This document shows, piece by piece, positions 16,422 through 25,868 of a stretch of DNA of 64,000 bases (position 1 is its first letter; each line of letters begins with the position of its first letter). The DNA is from JAAYAE01 sp963678395. GTDB taxonomy: Bacteria > Bacillota > Negativicutes > Acidaminococcales > Acidaminococcaceae. The stretch is taken from positions 1,984,001-2,048,000 of the forward strand of contig OY782827.1 of NCBI GenBank assembly GCA_963678395.1, read 5' to 3'. Below the pieces are notes generated by a model. It was not told the origin of the DNA, did no database searches, and was given only the letters and a program-made list of their open reading frames with translations. Both the position numbers and the translations under genes were made by a program.

Positions 16422-18242
16422 TTAGTTTTTCTTAGTGCGAGAGCGTTGTCTGCCACGTTCTGTTCTGTCGAGAATAGTTTTACGCATACGGATGCTCTTA
16501 GGGGTAACTTCTACTAATTCATCTTCGTTAATTTGTTCTAAGGCTTGCTCCAAAGAAAAAGTCCTCGGTGGAATCAAATTTACACTATCATCACTACCGC
16601 TGGCACGCATATTACTAACATGCTTTTTCTTACAAGGATTGATATCCATATCATCTTCACGAGCATTCTCGCCGATAATTTGTCCTTCGTAAATCTTTTG
16701 GTTAGGAACCACGAACATAACACCACGTTCTTGGCATTTATCAATACCATAAGGAGTAACTTCGCCTGCCTCAAAAGCAACCAAGGAACCGCGTGTACGA
16801 CCAGGAATATCTCCTTTATAGTCTGCCCATCCGGCAAAAACATGATTCATGATGCCATTACCCTTAGTATCTGTTAAAAATTGATTACGGAAACCAATCA
16901 AACCACGAGCAGGAATAGTAAATTCCATACGCAAATAGCCGGCCATTTCTGTCATGTTGACTAATTCAGCTTTACGCATTCCTAAGCCTTCCATAACTGC
17001 CCCCATAAAATCTTGTGGCACGTCAATGGTCAAAGCCTCCATTGGTTCTTGTAATTTGCCTTCCTCATTTTTATGCATAATTACTGCAGGCTTACCAACT
17101 TGTAATTCAAAACCCTCACGGCGCATAGACTCAATCAATACAGATAGATGCAACTCTCCACGTCCGGATACTTTAAAAGCATCAGGAGTTTCTGTTTCTT
17201 CTAACTTCATGCTGACATTAGTTTCCATTTCTTTGAACAAACGATCACGTAAATGACGACTTGTAACAAATGTTCCTTCACGTCCGGCAAAAGCACTGGT
17301 ATTAACGGAGAAAACCATGGATAAAGTCGGTTCATCAATTTTAATGCCATGCAAAATTTCCGGATTCTCTAAATCAGCAATAGTATCGCCAATTTCTGCA
17401 TCCGCTAAACCTATCAAAGCAATAATATCACCTGCACCAGCTTCTTGCGCTTCAACGCGCTTCAAGCCTTGGTAAGAATATAGACGGCCAATCTTAGCCT
17501 TCTTACTTGTGTCTTCATGCATCAATGTTATATTTTCACCATTGTGGATAGTGCCTCTTAAAATACGACCAACAACAATGCGTCCTACATAATCATCATA
17601 ATCTAGTGTATTTACAAGCATCTGCAAAGGAGCTTCCAAATCTACATTAGGAGCCGGAATATTTTCTAAAATAACTTTAAACAATGGTTCCAAGTTATCA
17701 CTAGGATCATCCATGGAAAGTTTAGCATAACCGCTACGTGCAGACGCTAAAACAACCGGGAATTCCAACTGTTCATCAGTTGCATCAAGTTCTATGAACA
17801 AGTCCAAAACCTCATCGATAACTTCCGCTACGCGTTGGTCAGGACGATCAATTTTGTTAATTACAACAATGGGCTTCAAATGTTGTTCTAAGGCTTTACG
17901 CAATACATATTTAGTTTGAGGCATAGATCCTTCATATGCATCAACTAAAAGCAAAACGCCATCAACCATAGTCAATACACGTTCAACCTCGCCACCAAAA
18001 TCAGCATGGCCAGGCGTATCCAAAATATTTATTTTGGTTCCTTGATGCATAACAGCGGTGTTTTTGGACAAAATAGTAATACCGCGTTCGCGCTCTTGGT
18101 CATTAGAATCCATGACCCTTTCTTGTACATGTTCGTTCGCACGGAAAATACCGCTTTGTTTCAGCATAGCGTCCACCAATGTTGTCTTGCCATGATCAAC
18201 GTGAGCTATAATAGCAATGTTGCGTAAGTCATTTCTAATCAT
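16422..18242 (-). CDS. typA: Translational GTPase TypA/BipA
   Basis: This complete 606-residue ribosome-binding GTPase has G1 AHVDHGKTT, G2 RERGITI, G3 DTPGHADFGGE and G4 NKIDRPDQR, then EF-G-like domains III and V and the BipA-specific C-terminal domain. It helps ribosome assembly and translation under stress. The start at 18242 has AGGAGAAAAG upstream. Its neighbours are unrelated, and it is probably transcribed alone. Confidence 0.97.
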   Translation of the reverse strand: MIRNDLRNIAIIAHVDHGKTTLVDAMLKQSGIFRANEHVQERVMDSNDQERERGITILSKNTAVMHQGTKINILDTPGHADFGGEVERVLTMVDGVLLLVDAYEGSMPQTKYVLRKALEQHLKPIVVINKIDRPDQRVAEVIDEVLDLFIELDATDEQLEFPVVLASARSGYAKLSMDDPSDNLEPLFKVILENIPAPNVDLEAPLQMLVNTLDYDDYVGRIVVGRILRGTIHNGENITLMHEDTSKKAKIGRLYSYQGLKRVEAQEAGAGDIIALIGLADAEIGDTIADLENPEILHGIKIDEPTLSMVFSVNTSAFAGREGTFVTSRHLRDRLFKEMETNVSMKLEETETPDAFKVSGRGELHLSVLIESMRREGFELQVGKPAVIMHKNEEGKLQEPMEALTIDVPQDFMGAVMEGLGMRKAELVNMTEMAGYLRMEFTIPARGLIGFRNQFLTDTKGNGIMNHVFAGWADYKGDIPGRTRGSLVAFEAGEVTPYGIDKCQERGVMFVVPNQKIYEGQIIGENAREDDMDINPCKKKHVSNMRASGSDDSVNLIPPRTFSLEQALEQINEDELVEVTPKSIRMRKTILDRTERGRQRSRTKKN

Positions 18243-18280
18243 AAAAACCTTTTCTCCTCTACAAATAAAATCACGAAAAA

Positions 18281-18304
18281 AGGATGCTTGTCAAGAAGCA
18301 TCCT
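18281..18304 (-). terminator. Terminator after the TRAP operon
   Basis: AGGATGCTT pairs with AAGCATCCT around a 6-base loop, followed on the minus strand by TTTTTTCG. It lies between the dctM end and typA. Confidence 0.8.
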
Positions 18305-18404
18305 CTTCTACAGTTTGTTTACTGACTAAGTAATTATAGTCTTTTTCAGCTTATGTGTCAATTATATAGGAAAGAAATTTGCCGATTTGGCAAAAACCAA
18401 GTTC

Positions 18405-19682
18405 TTATTTTAACACGCTAGGTAGCCATGTAGCTATTCCTGGGAAGAAACACATCAATAAAATTTCTAAAACCATAACGGCCGCAAAAGGTATTACACC
18501 TTTAACTATTTGAGTCATTTTACTGTCTGGACTAATCCTCTGCAATACAAACAAGTTCATGCCTACAGGAGGCGTAATTAATGCCAACTCCAAATTAATT
18601 AACATAACTACATTAAACCAAATAGGGTCAAACCCTAATTTTAGGATAATCGGATATAAAATTGGCAAAGTTATAAAGATAATAGAAATCGATTCTAAAA
18701 TACACCCCAAAAATAGGAGCAGAATATTAATAGCTATAAATACAACCCATCTACTAGCCTGCATACCCGCTACCAACTCTGTCACAGCCTGTGGTACGTT
18801 TAAAATCGTTAAAACAAATCCAAATAAAGTCGCACCTATCATAATAGCAAAAATCATGGAAGTAGTCTTGATTGTATCATTAAGTATGGCCGGTAGATCA
18901 GATAATTTTAATGATTTATAAACAACAAAGGTAATAAATAAGCTAAACACTGTTCCCACGGCAGCCGCTTCTGTAGGGGTAAAAGCTCCTGTGTAAATTC
19001 CTCCTACTACCACCAACGGCAGCAGCAACCCCCAAAAGCTCTTTTTTAGCGCCGTTAGACGTTCTGTAATAGGTGCTTTAGGTTCCAAGGGAAGATTGCG
19101 GCAACGATAAACCATAACGGCAATGAACATGATCGTTAGCATTACACCGGGCACTACCCCAGACATGAATAATTTTCCTACAGATTGATCTGTAATAGCT
19201 CCATACAAAATCATAGGAATAGGCGGTGGTATAAGTATGCCCAAAGTACCTCCGGCAGCTACCGCACCTAAAACAATAGAACGTTCATAGCCACGCTTAA
19301 GCATTTCCGGAATAGCAATAGCACCAATAGTTACTGCGCAAGCCACAGAAGACCCTGTAATGGCGGCAAAAACGGCGCAGGCGGCAACAGTTGCAATGCC
19401 TAGTCCGCCTGGATAATGCCGCAACCATTTATTGCCCAATTCAAATAAATCATTACCAACTTTTCCTGTTAAAAGGATTTGGCTCATTAGTATGTACAAA
19501 GGCACTGCCGTTAAAACAAAATCGTCCAGAGCTTTATAGGCTAAAATTGGGATTTGCGTTAAGGCTGAAGCACCACCCATAAAAACATACATGCCGAAAA
19601 CTCCTGCAACACCCAAAGAAAATGCTACCGGTAACCCTATAGCGATAAACACCAATAAAAGAACTGTAAAAAGAAGTATCAC
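18405..19682 (-). CDS. dctM: TRAP transporter large permease (DctM)
   Basis: This 425-residue integral membrane protein has about 12 segments of the DctM/ion-transporter fold, with GVAGVFGMYVFMGG, ITGSSVACAVTIGAIAIPEM and the GGTLGILIPPPIPMILYG motif. It forms the Na+-driven transport channel of a TRAP system. The frame is open to 19703, but GTG at 19682 has AAGGAGG 7-8 bases upstream, overlapping the dctQ end, and is the likelier start. dctQ ends 1 base earlier, so translation is coupled. Confidence 0.93.
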   Translation of the reverse strand: MILLFTVLLLVFIAIGLPVAFSLGVAGVFGMYVFMGGASALTQIPILAYKALDDFVLTAVPLYILMSQILLTGKVGNDLFELGNKWLRHYPGGLGIATVAACAVFAAITGSSVACAVTIGAIAIPEMLKRGYERSIVLGAVAAGGTLGILIPPPIPMILYGAITDQSVGKLFMSGVVPGVMLTIMFIAVMVYRCRNLPLEPKAPITERLTALKKSFWGLLLPLVVVGGIYTGAFTPTEAAAVGTVFSLFITFVVYKSLKLSDLPAILNDTIKTTSMIFAIMIGATLFGFVLTILNVPQAVTELVAGMQASRWVVFIAINILLLFLGCILESISIIFITLPILYPIILKLGFDPIWFNVVMLINLELALITPPVGMNLFVLQRISPDSKMTQIVKGVIPFAAVMVLEILLMCFFPGIATWLPSVLK

Positions 19683-19683
19683 C

Positions 19684-20208
19684 TTAGGCAACCTCCTTAG
19701 CAAATTCTCCGGAAGTGAGTTTGTTAATATCTACTAATATCGTACCTAAAAAATGTAAAAATAACATCCCAATGCCTATAGGCATAGATAGCTGAGGAAC
19801 CCATAGGGGTACTCTTAAAGTATCCGGTGAGCGTCTATCTATTTCATATGACAAACTGGCCATATTAACTGCTTCCATAAAGAAAACTAAACAAAATACA
19901 GCGCCTATGGTTGATGCTAATATTTCAAAAAAGCAATAATTTTTAGGAGACAATTTGGATGTAAATATATCAACTTTAATATGTTTCCCTGCTCCATAAG
20001 TGACCGGCATACCTAAAAATCCTGCTACCAGCACACAATACACTGATAGCTCTATAGACCATTCTGTAGGAGCATTAAAAACTCCTCGCATAACAACTTC
20101 ATAAAAAATCATAAGTGTCGGCACGAACAAAATTACGCCCGCAAAAACACCCACAACATTTGTAATCTTTTTTAAAATAGTTTCATAAAAAAATATTACC
20201 TTTTTCAA
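19684..20208 (-). CDS. dctQ: TRAP transporter small permease (DctQ)
   Basis: This 174-residue protein has four membrane segments and the DctQ pattern (VVMRGVFNAPTEWSIELSVYCVLVAGFLG, KHIKVDIF, WVPQLSMPIG). It partners DctM in the membrane. The start is probably TTG at 20208, with GGTGAAGG just before it. The gap to dctP contains a hairpin (CCCTAC...GTAGGG) that could make the binding-protein mRNA more abundant than the permease mRNA. Confidence 0.88.
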   Translation of the reverse strand: MKKVIFFYETILKKITNVVGVFAGVILFVPTLMIFYEVVMRGVFNAPTEWSIELSVYCVLVAGFLGMPVTYGAGKHIKVDIFTSKLSPKNYCFFEILASTIGAVFCLVFFMEAVNMASLSYEIDRRSPDTLRVPLWVPQLSMPIGIGMLFLHFLGTILVDINKLTSGEFAKEVA

Positions 20209-20268
20209 CCTTCACCGCTCCCTACTTCGGAAAGAATGCCGCCCCCCTCAGGTAGGGCCTTGTATAAT

Positions 20269-21321
20269 TTATTTTTTTGTACAAATATCAATTAGTTCTT
20301 GACCTAATTTGCCTGAGTGCTTAACAAAAGTGTCCCAGCAAAGTTTTGTTGCTTGTTGCCATTGCCCAATTTCATTGGCCGGAACAACATAAACCTCCAT
20401 ACCTTTTGCTTTTAATTTCTCCAAAGCAGCAGTATCTTCAGTTTGAGCATTTTTGCATAGTTCATCGCGCACTTCTTTAGCCGCCTCGGTAATAATTTTC
20501 TGTTGTGCAGGGCTCAATTTTTGGAAAGACTTTTCATTCATAGCCAAAATAAATTCCGGATAAGCATGATTGGTAATAGTTAAATATTTAGCAACTTCGT
20601 ATATTTTACGATCAAACATAGCTGTTGTTCCTGAAGTCAAACCGTCAACAACTCCACGTTGCATAGCCATATATACTTCTCCGCTGCCCATAGTAACAGG
20701 AGCTGCTCCCAAAGCTTTTATAGTATCAGAAGGCATTTCTCCGTACCCGCGCAACTTCAACCCAGCAAAATCCTCCGGTTTCGTTATAGCATGTTTAGCA
20801 TTAGCAAATTGCACAAATCCATAATCAGCCCAAATTAAAGAGCGGACACCTTTCTTTAACAATTCTGCACCTAGCTTAGCACCTAAACCGCCATCTATAG
20901 CTTTATCCACTTGTGCATATGACGGGAACAAGAAAGGAACATCAAATACTTCCATAGCAGGTATAACGCTAGACCCCCGTCCCACTGTATTTAGCCCCAT
21001 ATCAATACTACCGGCCATGAGTGCATCATTCATACTCTTATCATTGTAGAGTTGCCCTGAAGGATAAATTGTTATAGTAATATTTCCCATAGATTTTTCT
21101 TGCACTTTCTTGGCAAATGCTGCTGCTCCCTTCGCTAGTGGGTGGGATGCAGGTAAATTATGTGCTAATTTAAGTGTCACCTTCTTGCTTTCTTTCGCAT
21201 TAGTGTTCTTAGAACCATTACCACCACAGCCCAAAGTAATTGCCATGGCACAGACCATTGTAACAGCTACCATTTTTTTTAACATCTTTGACCCCATTGT
21301 CATATTTGACCCCATTGTCAT
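20269..21321 (-). CDS. dctP: TRAP transporter substrate-binding lipoprotein (DctP)
   Basis: The mature protein has the DctP fold: VTLKLAHNLPASHPLAKGA, GLKLRGYGEMPSDTIKALGA and GVVDGLTSGTTAMF. A lipoprotein signal ends in ITLGCGG. The frame extends to 21417, inside the T-box leader, but ATG at 21321 has AAGGGG 8 bases upstream (350 residues). The first residues MTMGSNMTMGSKM are a perfect 18-bp tandem duplication, so the ancestral start may be the later ATG. The T-box leader suggests control by an uncharged tRNA, which hints at an amino acid or aromatic-type acid as substrate. Confidence 0.92.
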   Translation of the reverse strand: MTMGSNMTMGSKMLKKMVAVTMVCAMAITLGCGGNGSKNTNAKESKKVTLKLAHNLPASHPLAKGAAAFAKKVQEKSMGNITITIYPSGQLYNDKSMNDALMAGSIDMGLNTVGRGSSVIPAMEVFDVPFLFPSYAQVDKAIDGGLGAKLGAELLKKGVRSLIWADYGFVQFANAKHAITKPEDFAGLKLRGYGEMPSDTIKALGAAPVTMGSGEVYMAMQRGVVDGLTSGTTAMFDRKIYEVAKYLTITNHAYPEFILAMNEKSFQKLSPAQQKIITEAAKEVRDELCKNAQTEDTAALEKLKAKGMEVYVVPANEIGQWQQATKLCWDTFVKHSGKLGQELIDICTKK

Positions 21322-21322
21322 A
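21287..21322. repeat. 18-bp tandem duplication at the dctP start
   Basis: Two identical 18-bp units encode MTMGSN/MTMGSK at the very start of DctP. The duplication supplies extra in-frame ATG codons and lengthens the n-region of the signal peptide by six residues. Confidence 0.9.
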
Positions 21323-21358
21323 ATTGCACCCCTTAAATGTTTTTTTACATATAAAAAA

Positions 21359-21597
21359 GCCCCTGCCGACTTCTGTCGACAGGGGCGTATGTACGCGGTA
21401 CCACCCTGTTTTATCACTTTTGCGTTAAAATCAAGCCTTAACGCGGCCTTGCGCTTATTCCTACTGCTATTTCAGAATAAGAGCTCCCAGGCGAGAAACA
21501 ATCTTAGACATTATCGATTTTCACCAAACATCGACTCTCTTTAAATGTCGTCAAATTATCATTCCTGTTCAAAACTTCTACTTATTTTTGCTAATGT
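21359..21597 (-). ncRNA. T-box leader upstream of the TRAP operon, specifier probably UUC (Phe)
   Basis: The minus strand has the T-box sequence AGGGTGGTACCGCG (21391-21407) and a terminator GCCCCTGTCGAC/GTCGGCAGGGGC plus T-run (21359-21386). Upstream are stem I features: AGAGAGTCGATG, TTTGGTGAAA and CTCGCCTGGGAGCT. Aligned with the glyQS leader (GGC-TCGCC-TTTGGAGCT), the specifier is TTC-TCGCC-TGGGAGCT, a Phe codon. The UGGU bulge pairs with a tRNA whose discriminator base is A, as in the tRNA-Phe at 63223-63298. Uncharged tRNA should stabilise the antiterminator and switch on dctPQM. The T-box itself is very secure; the specifier is an inference. Confidence 0.85.
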
Positions 21598-21603
21598 GTA
21601 ACT

Positions 21604-21632
21604 AGTATAGCAACGCTACAGACTATTGTCAA
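21604..21632 (-). promoter_or_regulatory. Promoter of the T-box leader and dctPQM
   Basis: Minus-strand -35 TTGACA (21627-21632) and -10 TATACT (21604-21609) are 17 bp apart, just upstream of the T-box leader. Confidence 0.8.
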
Positions 21633-21670
21633 GAGACAAATACTGAATATTTTACAATTCTGTATGCTCC

Positions 21671-23278
21671 CTAAACAGTTTTCATTACATCATCAATATA
21701 CTGTTTAATTTTCTCTAATTTTTTCTTCATTTCAGCGACCTTAGTGTTATCGCTGGCAGCTACCTGCTCTAACTTGTTTTTGTATAACAAGTAGTCTTTT
21801 TCCATATGGCGCATATAGTCACGTAATTCATCCATTTCCGGAACACCTGCAACAGCAGAGGAAACCTCCATGTGCCATTGCGTTCCATCAATAACAACGC
21901 TATCACCATAATTAGGGATAACCGTGGCTGTTCCCAAGGTGTTACGTAAATTTTCGGCAAAAGCCGAAGCGGCATCATATTCACCATGTACAACAAAAAA
22001 TGCCGTCGGTTTTTGCTTCATCTGCTTAAACATAGCCATCATTTGGTCTTTATCAGCATGAGCGGAGAACCCAGCCATATTATAAATCTTAGCTTTAACA
22101 GCAATTTCCTCACCCATAATCTTCACGCGTTTCGCACCTTCAACTAAGCGACGCCCCATACTACCCTCTGCTTGGTAACCAGCAAAAATCACACTGCTAT
22201 CGCTGCGCCATAAATTATGTTTTAAATGATGAAGAATACGACCGGCATCGGCCATGCCACTAGCAGAAATGATAATCATCGGGCTAGGCATTTCGTTAAT
22301 GGCCCGCGATTCTTCCGGTGTCTGCGTATACCGTACATTAGGCATATCGATTAATTTACCGCCTTGCGCATCATATATTGACTGTGCTTCTTCATCGTAT
22401 TCATCCGGATTAAGAAACATTACTTGTGTAGCCTTAATAGCCATAGGACTATCAATCATAATCGGCACACGCTGAATCTTTTTGGCATCCATAAGTTTTT
22501 GGAAATAATACAACATTGTTTGGGTACGACCTACGGCAAAAGCAGGAATGATAACGTTACCGCCTTTGGCCAAAGCCTCTTGCATAATGTCACACAACTC
22601 TTTCTCACGGTCGGCAACTTCATGAACTCTATCTCCATACGTAGATTCCGTAATGATAAAATCTGCCCCCGACATATTATCAGGATCAGGCAAAATTGGC
22701 TGATTGGGTTGTCCCAAGTCGCCAGTAAAAATAATTTTGGTCTTCTTACCATTTTCTTCCACAAAAACATTGACAATAGAACTACTCAAAATATGTCCTG
22801 CAATTTGAAAACGCACTTTTATTCCTGGGAACAATTCCACATCTTCATTGTAATCATGCACAGTAAAATGTTTTAGAGCAGTATAAGCATCATCTACAGT
22901 ATACATAGGCTCTACAACACTTCTACCGGCACGTTTGCCCTTACGATTAAGGAATTCTGCTTCTGACTCTTGAATGTGCGCACTATCAGGCAGCAATATA
23001 TCACACAGTTCTCTAGTTACTTTGGTGCAGTGCACTCTGCCTGCAAAACCATGTTTTACCAATTTTGGTAATAAACCGCTATGGTCAATGTGAGCATGAC
23101 TAAGAACCACCGCGTCAATTTCTCCCGGATTAAAAGTAAAGTCCCTGTTATTTAATGCTCTTATAATCTTAGGGCCTTGAAACATACCGCAATCAAGCAA
23201 AATCTTTTTACCATTAACTTCTAACATATGACAAGAACCAGTTACCGTTCTGGCCGCTCTCAAAAATGTGATTTTCAT
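21671..23278 (-). CDS. MBL-fold/beta-CASP RNA-processing nuclease family protein
   Basis: This 535-residue protein combines a metallo-beta-lactamase domain (HxHxDH motif in SHAHIDHSG, GDLGQPNQPILPDPD) with a beta-CASP insert and an RMMBL end (FSAHADKDQMMAM, VHGE). It resembles the CPSF73/YSH1-like hydrolases annotated as mRNA 3'-end processing factors; a zinc-dependent RNase is the expected activity. The first residues, MKITFLRAARTVTGSCHML, match the family start. It is monocistronic, divergent in role from its neighbours. A C-terminal coiled-coil extension (YKNKLEQVAASDNTKVAEMKKKLEK) is present. Confidence 0.9.
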   Translation of the reverse strand: MKITFLRAARTVTGSCHMLEVNGKKILLDCGMFQGPKIIRALNNRDFTFNPGEIDAVVLSHAHIDHSGLLPKLVKHGFAGRVHCTKVTRELCDILLPDSAHIQESEAEFLNRKGKRAGRSVVEPMYTVDDAYTALKHFTVHDYNEDVELFPGIKVRFQIAGHILSSSIVNVFVEENGKKTKIIFTGDLGQPNQPILPDPDNMSGADFIITESTYGDRVHEVADREKELCDIMQEALAKGGNVIIPAFAVGRTQTMLYYFQKLMDAKKIQRVPIMIDSPMAIKATQVMFLNPDEYDEEAQSIYDAQGGKLIDMPNVRYTQTPEESRAINEMPSPMIIISASGMADAGRILHHLKHNLWRSDSSVIFAGYQAEGSMGRRLVEGAKRVKIMGEEIAVKAKIYNMAGFSAHADKDQMMAMFKQMKQKPTAFFVVHGEYDAASAFAENLRNTLGTATVIPNYGDSVVIDGTQWHMEVSSAVAGVPEMDELRDYMRHMEKDYLLYKNKLEQVAASDNTKVAEMKKKLEKIKQYIDDVMKTV

Positions 23279-23399
23279 TTGTTAATCACTCCCTTATTAA
23301 TTAATCAAAAACTTTTATTATGCTGCTTACAGTATACAATATTTAGCATATTATTAAAAGTTAATTGATAAATATTACAAATAGCCAACAACAAAAAAA

Positions 23400-23441
23400 C
23401 TGCGTTCTAAATGTTATTTTCATCTAACATTTAGAACGCAG
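23400..23441 (-). terminator. Terminator between the beta-CASP gene and the 157-aa gene
   Basis: A perfect 17-bp stem (CTGCGTTCTAAATGTTA and its complement) with an 8-base loop is followed on the minus strand by TTTTTTTG. It terminates the gene ending at 23460. Confidence 0.88.
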
Positions 23442-23459
23442 CTAAAAAAGAAAATTCAT

Positions 23460-23933
23460 TTATTTTTTTAATGGTAGCCCCTTTTGCAAAATCTCCTCGA
23501 TATTAGTAGGCTTAGGACGTACGTCATCATAAGCAAATACCAATTCAATAATGGTTTCCTTGCCTTTATCATCAGGTTTTTCCGGAAAAACGCACTGATT
23601 AATTCCACCTTCATTATCTTTGAAATTGATTATAAGACAAGTTACTTCCTCCGGATATTTACTATCTGGCGAAGCTGCCCAAGCCAAGAATTTCTCTCCT
23701 TCAAGCTTGCCAATAAGTCCTCCTGCCATAACAGACACCAATCCTATAATACCGTCTTCCTGCAAAACATCAGTACCGTCAAATTCAAAAGTAGCAATAT
23801 CTTGAAAAGACAGTTCCTGTTTATAATTAGCACTTTTAATGCTAATACCTTTACCGGACAATGCTATAGTGCACTCTTCGCCTTCTGTAATAGGCAAGCC
23901 ATGCATATGATATAATTTAACTTCTAGAGCCAT
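23460..23933 (-). CDS. Hypothetical protein, 157 aa
   Basis: No family is recognised. The protein is soluble and acidic, with no signal peptide or membrane helix except one mildly hydrophobic stretch, GIIGLVSVMAGGLIGKL (about residues 61-78). Alternating strands (CTIALSGKGISIKSANYKQELSF) suggest a small beta-rich fold of the PH-like or phage-shock type, which is only a guess. The ATG at 23933 follows GAGG by 8 bases. The strong terminator after it supports a real monocistronic gene. Confidence 0.75.
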   Translation of the reverse strand: MALEVKLYHMHGLPITEGEECTIALSGKGISIKSANYKQELSFQDIATFEFDGTDVLQEDGIIGLVSVMAGGLIGKLEGEKFLAWAASPDSKYPEEVTCLIINFKDNEGGINQCVFPEKPDDKGKETIIELVFAYDDVRPKPTNIEEILQKGLPLKK

Positions 23934-24071
23934 AGTGTATACCTCGTTTCCTTGAATAATTATTTTAGTATTATAGCATATGCACTTTAATTTGTTAATA
24001 AATTTCCTGCGTCAGCTAATAAATCTAGGTATATAATATACTTGTAACTAATACGAAAGGAAATGATTATT

Positions 24072-24464
24072 GTGAAAGAAGTTTATAATTTTTTAAAAAA
24101 ATGTGGTACTTTTTATGTAGCCACTATAGACGGCAAACAACCAAGGGTGCGCCCCTTTGGTGCTGTAGATATTTATAACAATAAGCTCCATATTCAAACT
24201 GCAAATACCAAAAAGGTTTTCCGGCAAATGCAAATTAATCCCCGCATTGGGATTTGTTGCTTTGATGGCTCCACTTGGCTGAGGATTGAAGCAACTGCCG
24301 TTTTAGATGACAACTTAGATGCCAGAGAACACATGCTAATTGCCAATCCTGTTTTGCAGAAAATGTATGCCGCTAATGACGGCGTAGGTGTTGTTTTCTA
24401 CTTAAAAGATGCCATTGCAACTTTTTCCTCTTTTACAGATGAGCCCAAGATTGTTACTTTTTAA
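24072..24464 (+). CDS. Pyridoxamine 5'-phosphate oxidase-like FMN-binding protein
   Basis: This 130-residue protein has the split-barrel flavin-binding pattern of small PPOX-like proteins: FYVATIDGKQPRVRPFGAV, NTKKVFRQMQINPRIGICCF, WLRIEATAVLDD. Such proteins bind FMN or F420 and often have unknown reductase or stress roles. GTG at 24072 (VKEVYNFL) lies about 9 bases after AAAGGA. The ATG at 24063 is too close to that SD, so GTG is preferred; the difference is three residues. It converges with the FAD dehydrogenase gene; only 15 bases separate the two ends. Confidence 0.85.
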   Translation: MKEVYNFLKKCGTFYVATIDGKQPRVRPFGAVDIYNNKLHIQTANTKKVFRQMQINPRIGICCFDGSTWLRIEATAVLDDNLDAREHMLIANPVLQKMYAANDGVGVVFYLKDAIATFSSFTDEPKIVTF

Positions 24465-24479
24465 AAATTTATTATCGCT

Positions 24480-25868
24480 TTATTCTTTACATAAACGCTG
24501 TCCAATTTGCCTTGCAGCGTAAACGCCAGATGCCGATGCCTGAGAAAGCCCTCTGGTTATGCCGGCACCATCACCAACAGCGAATAAATTAGGTATCTGA
24601 GTTTCCAGTTTGCTGTCTAACTGCAAGCGCGAGCTATAAAACTTCACTTCCACACCGTAGAGCAAGGTATCAGCATTAGCAGTACCCGGAGCTACTTTGT
24701 CCAAAGCATAAATCATCTCTATGATATTATCCAAATGACGTTTAGGCAGCACTAAACTCAAATCCCCTGGAACAGCCTCTAATGTTGGTTTCGTAAAACT
24801 TTGACCCAACCTATGTTCATTAGTTCTGCGGCCTTTAACCAAATCCCCAAAACGTTGAATTAAAACTCCGCCACCAAGCATATTGGAAAAAGATGCAATG
24901 CGTTTGCCATACTGATGTGGTTCTTGGAAAGGTTCTGTAAATTTATTGCTGACCAATAGAGCAAAGTTAGTATTAGGGCTGTTTAGTGTGGGATCACTAA
25001 AGCTATGCCCATTAACAGTAACAATCCCATCGGTGTTTTCTGCCACAACATAGCCGTTGGGATTCATACAAAAAGTTCTGACTAAATCTCCGTACTGTTT
25101 AGTTCTATAAACAAGTTTGGCTTCGTAAACTTCATCTGTTATATGCTTAAAAACTTGCGCAGGCACTTCCACGCGAACACCAACATCAACTTGATTGTTA
25201 ATAAAAGATAGTCCCAATGCTTTACACTGCTCAGTGAACCATTCTGCTCCTGCACGCCCAGGTGCTGCGATTAAATACTTACACTTTACATTGTACGCAT
25301 CTCCTGTAGTTTTCAAGAAGAAGCCACCAGCTTCTTGGCGAATTTCTTCTACATGGGTATCACAATGAATGTCTATTTTACCCATTAGATATTTATAGAT
25401 GTTTTCCATAATTATTAAATTGTTTTCGGTACCTAAGTGGCGCACCTTGGCGTTAAGCAAGTGTAAATCGTAACCCAAGGCAACTTTGCCTATATTACAA
25501 TTTTTTGTACTAAAATATTCTCCCGGAGCTCCATGGCGACAATTCAAACTATCCACATAGTCTATAAGGCTGATAACAGTTTCTTCAGGAAGATATTCGC
25601 TTAACCACCCACCAAACTCAGTAGTGAAATTATATTTGCCATCGGAAAAAGCCCCTGCGCCACCAAACCCACGCATAATGTCACAAGGAACACAACGCAG
25701 ACAGTGATTTACTTTCTTTTGCGCCAAAGGGCATTGCCTTTTATCAATAGGATGTCCTTCTTCAATTATTGCAACTTTTAGCTGCGGATATTTTAAAGTA
25801 AATTCATAGGCCGCAAAAATTGCTGCCGGTCCGCCACCAATAATAGCAACATCAAATTCATTACTCAT
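24480..25868 (-). CDS. FAD-dependent dehydrogenase (COG2509-like)
   Basis: This 462-residue flavoprotein starts with the dinucleotide-binding motif VAIIGGGPAAIFAAYEF and ends with a second FAD motif, NLFAVGDGAGITRGLSQASASG. A Cys cluster, CPLAQKKVNHCLRCVPC (about residues 47-63), precedes GGAGAFSDGKYN, as in the uncharacterised COG2509 dehydrogenases. Substrate unknown. The start overlaps the stop of the beta-lactamase-like gene by 4 bases (ATGA), which indicates translational coupling. Confidence 0.85.
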   Translation of the reverse strand: MSNEFDVAIIGGGPAAIFAAYEFTLKYPQLKVAIIEEGHPIDKRQCPLAQKKVNHCLRCVPCDIMRGFGGAGAFSDGKYNFTTEFGGWLSEYLPEETVISLIDYVDSLNCRHGAPGEYFSTKNCNIGKVALGYDLHLLNAKVRHLGTENNLIIMENIYKYLMGKIDIHCDTHVEEIRQEAGGFFLKTTGDAYNVKCKYLIAAPGRAGAEWFTEQCKALGLSFINNQVDVGVRVEVPAQVFKHITDEVYEAKLVYRTKQYGDLVRTFCMNPNGYVVAENTDGIVTVNGHSFSDPTLNSPNTNFALLVSNKFTEPFQEPHQYGKRIASFSNMLGGGVLIQRFGDLVKGRRTNEHRLGQSFTKPTLEAVPGDLSLVLPKRHLDNIIEMIYALDKVAPGTANADTLLYGVEVKFYSSRLQLDSKLETQIPNLFAVGDGAGITRGLSQASASGVYAARQIGQRLCKE

